NCBI GenBank assembly: GCA_964637655.1
Contig: CAZWUZ010000105.1
Location: 1 to 11,671, forward strand
From: CAZWUZ01 sp964637655 [NCBI: uncultured bacterium]
GTDB lineage: Bacteria; DAOPZR01
Reading direction: 5' to 3'
DNA: 11,671 bases
Both the position numbers and the translations under genes were made by a program. The notes beneath the pieces were generated by a model, which saw nothing but the letters and a program-made list of their open reading frames with translations, ran no database searches and had not been told where the DNA came from. This document shows, piece by piece, positions 5,975 through 11,671 of this stretch; position 1 is the first letter of the stretch, and each line of letters opens with the position of its first letter.

Positions 5975-6010
5975 TGCAGTCATCGTAGCACCCTGCCATT
6001 CCGCCGTCAA
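5975..6010 (-). promoter_or_regulatory. leftward sigma70-type promoter of the radical SAM operon
   Basis: On the minus strand TTGACG (6010-6005) and TACGAT (5987-5982) are separated by 17 nt, matching the consensus at five and four of six positions. The predicted start is near 5975. That leaves an 85-nt leader to the ATG at 5889, containing the short ORF at 5974-5909. The promoter is divergent from the rightward one; 18 bp separate the two -35 boxes. Confidence 0.6.
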
Positions 6011-6028
6011 TGGAATCCCCGCCAGGTA

Positions 6029-6068
6029 TTGACCCGGCAAGGTTATCAGGGTATACTAAACCAGGTGG
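6029..6068 (+). promoter_or_regulatory. strong sigma70-type promoter and Shine-Dalgarno of the 6075-9759 operon
   Basis: TTGACC (6029-6034) and TATACT (6052-6057) are separated by 17 nt, each matching the consensus at five of six positions. The predicted start lies near 6064. AGGTGG (6063-6068) sits 6 nt before the ATG at 6075 and is the clearest ribosome-binding site in the window. The mRNA leader would therefore be only about 11 nt, with the Shine-Dalgarno sequence at its very 5' end. Confidence 0.75.
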
Positions 6069-6074
6069 TACAAT

Positions 6075-6905
6075 ATGCCAACTGCTGATACTAACATAGA
6101 TTACGAACGCCGACTGACGGATGAAGTTTGGAACCGTTCGACGACCTACTACGAGGTCGCCCGTGACGGGACTCTGGCGACCTACCGCGACAATGAAGTG
6201 TACCGCATGGGGCTCGCAGCGCTGGCGGGCGGAGAGTCCGTTCTCGATGTCGGTTGCGGCGAGGGGACGACGCTGGACCTGGCCCGGCCGCGACTGGGAG
6301 TCGGCTGCGATCTGTCGCGCACCGCACTGGCAATGGCGCGTCGGGAATACCCGCGCCTGGTGCTGGTCAACTGCAGCGGCAACGCGTTGCCGTTTCGTAC
6401 CGGCGCGTTTCCCGCGGTCAGTTCGTTTTTTGCCATCGAGCACTTTGCTGCGCCCGAGCAGGTACTCGCGGAACTGGTCAGAGTCGTAGCCAGCAACGGG
6501 CTATTGGTCATCTGCGGGCCGAATTACGGCAGCCCGATCAATCGCAACCCGTACTGGCGCGAGCATCGCTACAAGTTCTTTCTGCGCCGGCTTCTACGCT
6601 GTGTGCAATTGCTCGGCCACGACGGGAGCACCTTGGCCTGGGAGGAGAACACGCCGGAATTTCTGAGCCGCGGAGAAGTGGTTCCGGAATGTGACATCCT
6701 TACCAACCCGTACCTCGGCACGCTGATCAGGTTTCTGGAAGTGCGCGGTATGCAGCGCGAACGCTACACCGCCGGCTGGTCCTGGGACCGTGGCCGCGAG
6801 CCGCTGCGGCAGAAACTGCTGCGCATGCTGGCTGCGTGCCGCGTGCCGCCGTTTGTCTATTGCGGTCCGGTGTTCTGCCTGGTCATGCGCAAGGGGCGCG
6901 CATGA
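6075..6905 (+). CDS. class I SAM-dependent methyltransferase, first gene of the flippase operon
   Basis: The 276-residue protein is a Methyltransf_11-type enzyme. It has SVLDVGCGEG (motif I, 55-64), GVGCDLS with Asp79 as the likely ribose-binding residue, NALPFRTGAFPAVSSFFAIEHF (103-124), where IEHF is the usual post-motif, and NGLLVICGPNYG (141-152). The C-terminal ~120 residues form a separate Arg-rich extension ending FVYCGPVFCLVMRKGRA. The start is well supported by a strong promoter and a good Shine-Dalgarno. The stop overlaps the flippase ATG (ATGA), so the two are translationally coupled. It probably methylates a sugar or lipid-linked intermediate handled by the flippase; that is inferred from the operon. 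Confidence 0.9.
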   Translation: MPTADTNIDYERRLTDEVWNRSTTYYEVARDGTLATYRDNEVYRMGLAALAGGESVLDVGCGEGTTLDLARPRLGVGCDLSRTALAMARREYPRLVLVNCSGNALPFRTGAFPAVSSFFAIEHFAAPEQVLAELVRVVASNGLLVICGPNYGSPINRNPYWREHRYKFFLRRLLRCVQLLGHDGSTLAWEENTPEFLSRGEVVPECDILTNPYLGTLIRFLEVRGMQRERYTAGWSWDRGREPLRQKLLRMLAACRVPPFVYCGPVFCLVMRKGRA

Positions 6906-8308
6906 CGTCGGGACTTTCGCGCCGCTTTTTTGACTCGCTATTCAGTTCATACCTCGTACAGGGATTGAACTCGGGGGCCAACTTCCTCGTCAAACTCGGG
7001 CTGGCGTGGCTGTTGCTCCCCGCTGATTTCGGCCTGTTCGCCGTTGCGCTGCTGGTGCTTTCCATCGTCAACATGGTGCGCGATGGCGGACTCGATACGC
7101 AGGCGATACGCGACCGCGAACCCGCCTACGGGAGCATTTTCTGGTTCCATGCCGCGGGGGGCCTGCTGCTCTGGGGGATGGTCTGGCTGGGGGCGGAGTG
7201 GGGAACCCTGCTCAACCCGAAACTGCCGGACGTGCTGCGGCTGTTTTCACCCATCGTCTTTCTCTCGGCACTGACGTCGGTGCCGCTGCTCTACCTCAAC
7301 CGCACGCTGCAACTCAAACTGACGGTACTGCCGCGCATGGCGCAGCTGGCGGCGTTCTGCGTGCTGGCGGTGACGCTGGCACATGCCGGCTACGGGGTGG
7401 CGGCACTGGTCGTGGCGAAGGTCGTTTCCGAGGCGGTGCTGCTCTGCGTGCTCTGGCTGCGCGCACGCCCGCGCGATGTATTCCGCTACGACTGGACGGA
7501 ACTGCGGCGCATGCTGTGGCAGGCAAAACTGCTGTACCTGCTCGGGCTCATCGAAGTGACCGCGATCGATATCGACAAGGGGATTCTCAGCCGCTACTGC
7601 AGTGAGACGGAAATCGGGCTCTATTTCATGGCATGGTCGGTGGTCTTTTTCCTGAGCAAGGTGATCGAACCGTCGGTGATGCGCGTGCTCTTCCCGGCGT
7701 TCGCGCGGCTGCGCGAGGACCCGGTGCGTGCCAACCGCCTCTACACGTGGGGGACACTGGCCATCATCGGGCTCGAGGTGCCCGTCTATGTCGCCCTCGC
7801 GGTGAATGCTGATGCGGTGGTCACCCTGCTTTTCCCGCCGGCATGGGCGGGGATGGCGATGATCATCGCCGCGCTCGCCTTCCTGCCGGTGATTGATCCG
7901 TTCTCGATGCTCGGAACGGAAGTGCTACGGAGCCGGGAGAAGGACATGGCGATCTTTATCCCCAGTGCCGGGTGTCTGCTCATCCTGCTGGTTGCCGGGT
8001 CATACCTGACGCAGCGCTGGGGGGGCGTGGGGATGGCACTTGCCAACTACCTCGCACACGGGCTCAGCATTATCGTCATCCTGCGGGTGCGGCGCCTGCT
8101 GCCGGACGGGTTCCGCCACCTGCTGCGGCGGCTGCCGGCGATCTACCTGCTGGGGATACTGGCGGCGCTCCCCGCACTGCTGCTGACGGAGGCGCCGCCC
8201 GCGCTGCGGCTGGGTGGTGCGGCCGTGGGAGTTATGGTTGCGTGGATGGTGACCGGGGCACTCTATTTCCGTGACTGGCGTGCTGTGCTGCGGCTGGAGC
8301 GCGATTGA
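6902..8308 (+). CDS. Wzx-like oligosaccharide/polysaccharide flippase (MOP superfamily)
   Basis: The 468-residue, highly hydrophobic protein has roughly 12-14 transmembrane segments. The N-terminal signature LLLPADFGLFAVALLVLSIVNMVRDGGLDTQAI (about 37-69) closely matches the conserved start of the WzxC/TuaB group of polysaccharide transporters. The Arg/Asp-rich cytoplasmic loops (RARPRDVFRYDWTELRRMLW, LRSREKDMA) and a TEIGLYFMAW segment before the second half also fit. Such proteins flip undecaprenyl-diphosphate-linked glycans from the cytoplasmic to the periplasmic face. The start is the ATG at 6902, overlapping the previous stop by 4 nt; upstream in-frame codons would run inside the methyltransferase gene. 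The stop at 8306-8308 overlaps the next ATG (TGATG). The glycan carried is unknown. Confidence 0.9.
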   Translation: MTSGLSRRFFDSLFSSYLVQGLNSGANFLVKLGLAWLLLPADFGLFAVALLVLSIVNMVRDGGLDTQAIRDREPAYGSIFWFHAAGGLLLWGMVWLGAEWGTLLNPKLPDVLRLFSPIVFLSALTSVPLLYLNRTLQLKLTVLPRMAQLAAFCVLAVTLAHAGYGVAALVVAKVVSEAVLLCVLWLRARPRDVFRYDWTELRRMLWQAKLLYLLGLIEVTAIDIDKGILSRYCSETEIGLYFMAWSVVFFLSKVIEPSVMRVLFPAFARLREDPVRANRLYTWGTLAIIGLEVPVYVALAVNADAVVTLLFPPAWAGMAMIIAALAFLPVIDPFSMLGTEVLRSREKDMAIFIPSAGCLLILLVAGSYLTQRWGGVGMALANYLAHGLSIIVILRVRRLLPDGFRHLLRRLPAIYLLGILAALPALLLTEAPPALRLGGAAVGVMVAWMVTGALYFRDWRAVLRLERD

Positions 8309-9759
8309 TGCGCATCGCCGCCATTGCCGCCCTGTGGGCGGCGCTAACCCTGCCGTGGGCGGGCGAGTACCTGTACTACTGGGACGCCGGCAACTATGCG
8401 CTGGCGATGCGCGAATTCAACGTGCTCTTCGACCGGCCGCAGATGCCGGGGTATCCCGCCTATATCGGACTGGCGAAACTGGCATGGTCATGTTGCAGTG
8501 ACCCGCACCACGCGCTCCTCGCGGTCAACTGGCTGGCAGGACTGGCGACGCTGCTGCTGACCGCGTCGGCGCTGCGACGGCTGCAGGTAGCGCGCCCGTG
8601 GCTGTGGCTGGTGCTGCTGGCGACGACCCCGCTCTTCCGTTTCTTCGGTTGCGTGTCGTGGATGTACGCGGTGCACGCGTTTGTCTATGCGCTGCTGCTG
8701 CGCGTCTGTCTCGCGGTGCGATTAGACGGGCGGCTGCGCCTGCTGCTCCCGGTCGCCTACGGGTTTGCGGCGTCGCTGCGCCCTGATGCGCTGCTCTTCC
8801 TGCTGCCGCCGCTGCTGCTGGTGCTCTGGCAGGAGAAGAGCATGCGCTATGCTGCGTACACGGCGGTGTTGTCTACGCGGACGGTGCTGCTCTGGCTGGG
8901 ACCGCTGGTGCTGGTGCACTGGCCGCACTATTTCACCTATCAGAAGATCTTTGCCGGACTGACCGGCAGTGCGCAGACACTGATTGCGCGCGTGACGGAA
9001 AATGTCGTGCTGCTCCCGATGGGTGGACTGGCGTTGTGCGGCCTGCTGCTGATGCTGTGTGCCGGTGTGTTGCGTTTGCGGGGCGGGGCACAATCCGCCG
9101 ACCCGGCACCGTACGCACTGCTGGCCGCGCTGCTCATCGGGCCGCTGGCCTTCTATATATTCGTGCATGCGGGGTACGGACAGTACGCGGTGGCGTTTGC
9201 CGCACCGTTGACGGTACTCGCAGCACTGCTGACACGCGGTTGGCCGCGTCCGACACTGACGGCACTGCTGCTGGCATGCATGCTGCTCAACCTGCTTTAT
9301 TTCCACGGCAGTTCGCGTCCCTATACCGCACGTGCCATCGCGCGACATGATGCGCGCATGGCGGGAATGCTTGAGACGATACGCCGGTATCCGCCGGCGA
9401 CCACCACGGTCATCGCGGATGTGCATTACAAGGAACTGGTCAATTACCTGCCGGAATACACGGTCATCTGGCCGGTGGCAGCACGTACCTATGCCGGCGG
9501 GCGGAACTTTCCGTTTCTCGTGCGCTGCCGGAATTACCGCGAGGACCATCAGGGCCGGTATCTCTACGACGCACACACTGACAATGTGCAGCGATTTGCC
9601 GCCGGAGAATCGGTGCTTATGGTCGATGGTCATCTCGCTGGTAAGGTCCATGGTGTGACGCTGCAACCGGTGGGCACGCTGCAGACAATCACGATAACGC
9701 GTCCATCGCTGCTGACCGTGACGCCGGTAGCGCTGGATATTACTGTCTTACCTGACTGA
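8308..9759 (+). CDS. GT-C-like (PMT/ArnT-type) membrane glycosyltransferase
   Basis: The ATG at 8308 overlaps the flippase stop by one base. The 483-residue product has about 10 hydrophobic segments and a soluble C-terminal domain (about 340-483). Its first extracytoplasmic loop reads EYLYYWDAGNYALAMREF and later DRPQMPGYPAYIGLAKL, matching the GT-C pattern of an acidic residue (Asp26) followed by a P-GYP motif before helix 2. ASLRPDALLFLLPPLL is the usual R-x-D step at a later helix. GT-C enzymes use polyprenyl-phosphate-linked sugars on the outer membrane face, consistent with a flippase in the same operon. The C-terminal domain was not recognised. The donor and acceptor are unknown, and a DUF2723-like relative is possible. 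The last 12 bp overlap the 3' end of the convergent gene. Confidence 0.75.
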   Translation: MRIAAIAALWAALTLPWAGEYLYYWDAGNYALAMREFNVLFDRPQMPGYPAYIGLAKLAWSCCSDPHHALLAVNWLAGLATLLLTASALRRLQVARPWLWLVLLATTPLFRFFGCVSWMYAVHAFVYALLLRVCLAVRLDGRLRLLLPVAYGFAASLRPDALLFLLPPLLLVLWQEKSMRYAAYTAVLSTRTVLLWLGPLVLVHWPHYFTYQKIFAGLTGSAQTLIARVTENVVLLPMGGLALCGLLLMLCAGVLRLRGGAQSADPAPYALLAALLIGPLAFYIFVHAGYGQYAVAFAAPLTVLAALLTRGWPRPTLTALLLACMLLNLLYFHGSSRPYTARAIARHDARMAGMLETIRRYPPATTTVIADVHYKELVNYLPEYTVIWPVAARTYAGGRNFPFLVRCRNYREDHQGRYLYDAHTDNVQRFAAGESVLMVDGHLAGKVHGVTLQPVGTLQTITITRPSLLTVTPVALDITVLPD

Positions 9760-11115
9760 CAACCGGGCACGCAGTACAAACGGAGCGACGGCTTCCCGCA
9801 CGGGGACCGGACCGGCATACGTGCCGGCGATGGTGTCCCCCCGCATCAGGACAGCAGCCATCTGCAGATGGGCAAGCAGCGGCGAGGCCAGCGGCATAAA
9901 GTGCGGTTCGTGCCACGGATCGCGCTCACGCAGGTGACGGATATCGATGCCGCGTTCTGCCGAGAACGCGGCGGGATACACAGCAGGATCGAAGAGCAGG
10001 CCCAGCCCCTGGACCATGACGCCGGTGATGACGAGCAACAGCAGGCATGCGCGCAGCGGCAGCCGGGCCCACAGGCGCGGCAGCAGGAGACCGAGCGGCA
10101 GCATGATTAGTGGCAGCAGCGGGGTGAGCAGGCGCGGACCCCAGCAGTAATCGCCATGCCAACCCCAATAGTTCGCAATCAGCAGCAGCATGGCGGATGG
10201 TATACCGAGGATCAGGAGCAGGTCGCGGCGGTACACGCACGGCCAGTATGCCAGCCCGCCCAGCGCCAGCAGCACCGGCGGTGCGTACCATATCAGCCCC
10301 TTGCCTGACGACAGCAGCAGGCCGTAGAGTCCTTCGCTCAGCGGCGTGCTGAAGAGGCCGATATCCATGCCATAGCGCGTCACCTGCAGTGCGTAGCCCG
10401 AGGCAAACAGCGAACCGAAACGAACACGGTTGTAGGCAAGCAGAACTGCTATGCCCGCGGCAATACCGGAGAGCACTGCCGGTAGCAGGCGGCGCGTGTT
10501 TGTCGCTGATGCTGCCCAGACGAGGAAGAGCAGGCCGGCAAGCAGGTTGTAGGACTTGATGCTGACGAGCAGCGCCAGTGCACCGGTCAGCAGCAGCGGG
10601 CGCTGCTGACGCGCGGCGTATAGGGCGAGCAGGAAGAGCGCGGACTGCGGCGCTTCGGCGGCAAACTCGGCGGAGGAAACCCAGAGCGGGGTGGCGCAGC
10701 CGAGGATGAATGTCGCGGCTAGCGACACGCGCAGCGTGACGCCGTAAGCGTTGCTGAGCAGGCAGAAGAGAGCGAGCGCAGCGGCGCCGCAGGCGGGTGA
10801 GAAGAGACGGACGAGCAGCGGCGTGACATTGACGTAGTGCACGGGCACGGTCAGCGCAGTGAACGCGTTGCCCATGGCAACGAGCGGGACGATGCTGAGT
10901 GCCAGTCCGGGATCATGCCAGCCGTAATGGCGTCCGTCGCTGCCGCGCAGCAGGCCGCTGTCCGGCGGCAGCGCCACCGTGTGCGCCGTCACCAGCTGCT
11001 GCGCGAGGCGCAGGTGGATGAGGCGGTCGCCCTGCCACGCCCCGCCCATGGACAGCGCGTAGAGCAGGAAAAAGAAGAGGGCGAGTGTGAGCGCACGCCA
11101 CGTTGCCAGGCACAT
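9748..11115 (-). CDS. GT-C-like polytopic membrane protein, putative glycosyltransferase
   Basis: Read leftward from the ATG at 11115, the protein has 455 residues and about 11 hydrophobic segments. It carries the motif set of a GT-C-like family seen in environmental bacteria: QGDRLIHLRLAQQL (28-41) with acidic Asp30, GRHYGWHDPG (61-70), NRVRFGSLFASGY (229-241), EGLYGLLLSSGKGLIWYAPP (261-280) and YWGWHGDYCWGPRLL (316-330) before a proline/leucine-rich helix. A soluble tail of about 90 residues ends at TAA (9750-9748). A start 12 codons upstream at 11151 exists, but the ATG at 11115 fits the promoter, which places +1 on its A. The gene converges on the 8308 gene with a 12-bp overlap. The sugar and acceptor are unknown. 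Confidence 0.72.
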   Translation of the reverse strand: MCLATWRALTLALFFFLLYALSMGGAWQGDRLIHLRLAQQLVTAHTVALPPDSGLLRGSDGRHYGWHDPGLALSIVPLVAMGNAFTALTVPVHYVNVTPLLVRLFSPACGAAALALFCLLSNAYGVTLRVSLAATFILGCATPLWVSSAEFAAEAPQSALFLLALYAARQQRPLLLTGALALLVSIKSYNLLAGLLFLVWAASATNTRRLLPAVLSGIAAGIAVLLAYNRVRFGSLFASGYALQVTRYGMDIGLFSTPLSEGLYGLLLSSGKGLIWYAPPVLLALGGLAYWPCVYRRDLLLILGIPSAMLLLIANYWGWHGDYCWGPRLLTPLLPLIMLPLGLLLPRLWARLPLRACLLLLVITGVMVQGLGLLFDPAVYPAAFSAERGIDIRHLRERDPWHEPHFMPLASPLLAHLQMAAVLMRGDTIAGTYAGPVPVREAVAPFVLRARLSVR

Positions 11116-11151
11116 AGACCGAGCATACCACAGGCACCGCGGCAGCGGCAA
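11115..11151 (-). promoter_or_regulatory. leftward promoter with predicted leaderless start
   Basis: On the minus strand TTGCCG (11151-11146) and TATGCT (11127-11122) are separated by 18 nt (four of six matches each). Exactly six bases then lead to the ATG at 11115, so +1 would be the start-codon A. The -35 is weak, but the geometry repeats that of the promoters at 2363 and 11164. Confidence 0.55.
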
Positions 11152-11163
11152 ACGCCACGGGCG

Positions 11164-11199
11164 GTGACAGCGACGGCCGGCTGAGGTATACTCACAACA
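11164..11199 (+). promoter_or_regulatory. rightward promoter with predicted leaderless start
   Basis: GTGACA (11164-11169) and TATACT (11187-11192) are separated by 17 nt and match the consensus at five of six positions each. Six bases later the ATG at 11199 begins, so +1 is predicted on its A. This promoter is back-to-back with the leftward one; 12 bp separate the two -35 boxes. Confidence 0.7.
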
Positions 11200-11671
11200 T
11201 GTATGCGCACGAGATGCTGGTACTGACCGGACTGGCGATGGCGGGGTGGGTGCTCTATGCGCTGGCCGGGGAACGGTTGCGCCTGCCGCACGTGTCGGGG
11301 CGCATGGTGCTGCTCTGCGGTGTGGCGCTCTGGCTGCTGCTCAGTGCGCTCAACCTCGCGCGCTGGCAGGCATTTTCGTTCGGGCTCGATACCGCCATTC
11401 TCTACCAGAATTTCAGCGCGCCGGCGCGTACGGGATACACCGTTGCCTCGATCAGCGGCTACGAGAACGCGGTCATGCTGCTTGGCCTGCCGGCAGATGA
11501 CTGGACGAGGTATGCCAGGCATCTGCACACCCATCACCCGCTGCTGCTGCTGACCCTGTACCGCCTGCTGTTCGCACTGTGTGGCGTCGCTCCTGCCGTG
11601 CTGCTGCTGCCGTATAACCTGCTGCTCTGCCTCACCCCGGCCTGCGCGGCCATCGGCATCACGCACAGTGC
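11199..11671 (+). CDS. DUF2079-like polytopic membrane protein, 5' part only
   Basis: The frame is open from the ATG at 11199 to the window end, giving 157 residues and no stop. Hydrophobic segments lie at about 6-23, 37-53, 112-128 and 131-152. Between them, RWQAFSFGLDTAILYQNF (55-72) followed by a TGY and later HTHHPLLLLTLYRLLFALCG (110-129) recalls the DUF2079 pattern, a GT-C-like predicted membrane family with an aF-fDL-i-dQ loop and a later dHf-P-L stretch. The usual DLgi reads LDTA here, so the assignment is tentative. The gene is divergent from the GT-C-like gene at 11115, 83 bp away, and has a good promoter but no Shine-Dalgarno sequence. It was missed by simple stop-to-stop ORF calling because it runs off the end. 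Confidence 0.7.
   Translation, partial: MYAHEMLVLTGLAMAGWVLYALAGERLRLPHVSGRMVLLCGVALWLLLSALNLARWQAFSFGLDTAILYQNFSAPARTGYTVASISGYENAVMLLGLPADDWTRYARHLHTHHPLLLLTLYRLLFALCGVAPAVLLLPYNLLLCLTPACAAIGITHS

Noticed and set aside
8722-9666. 314-codon minus-strand frame opposite the GT-C-like gene
   Set aside because: The translation is dominated by Gln, Arg and His without hydrophobic pattern or motif, as expected antisense to a leucine-rich membrane protein.

Overview
This is an 11.7 kb bacterial segment, GC-rich over most of its length (one 60-base line in the flippase gene, 7381-7440, counts to about 68% GC). Nearly every gene looks like part of a cell-surface glycan or exopolysaccharide locus: a membrane-bound O-acyltransferase with an SGNH-like partner, three class I SAM-dependent methyltransferases, a polysaccharide flippase, three polytopic GT-C-like or DUF2079-like membrane proteins, and two radical SAM enzymes. 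No rRNA, tRNA, CRISPR array or transposase was seen. The organism cannot be named from this. Clear sigma70-type promoters, tight gene overlaps and intergenic CACGGAG/CGCAGAG-type repeats suggest an environmental Gram-negative-like bacterium, perhaps a PVC-group or other metagenome-derived lineage; that placement is a guess.

Layout. Positions 1-2310 (+): the 3' end of an MBOAT O-acyltransferase gene, an overlapping SGNH-like partner gene, and an overlapping methyltransferase gene. Positions 2363-3144 (+): a second methyltransferase with its own strong promoter, predicted to be leaderless. Positions 3145-3665: a gene-free convergent interval filled with repeats, including a ~128 bp tandem duplication, four copies of a perfect 17-nt hairpin, a double-hairpin element and a 49-bp duplication. 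Positions 3666-5889 (-): two radical SAM genes, SPASM type first and then a B12-binding type with a single-base frameshift. Positions 5890-6074: a divergent promoter region. Positions 6075-9759 (+): a tightly coupled operon of methyltransferase, flippase and GT-C-like glycosyltransferase. Positions 9748-11115 (-): a second GT-C-like membrane protein whose 3' end overlaps the previous gene by 12 bp. Positions 11199-11671 (+): the 5' part of a DUF2079-like membrane protein.

How the parts may work together (inference). The soluble methyltransferases and radical SAM enzymes could tailor lipid-linked or nucleotide sugars. The flippase would move lipid-linked glycan across the membrane, the GT-C-like proteins would transfer sugars from polyprenyl-phosphate donors on the outer face, and the MBOAT/SGNH pair would acylate the exported polymer. 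No classical GT-A or GT-B glycosyltransferase, Wzy or chain-length regulator was recognised here, so the locus probably continues on both sides.

The most notable points are: three genes whose best promoters put the transcription start exactly on the A of ATG (leaderless mRNAs), two of them divergent and only 83 bp apart; the composite repeat array; a broken B12 radical SAM gene beside an intact SPASM gene of clearly lower GC; and a short upstream ORF in front of that SPASM gene that begins one base after the predicted transcription start.
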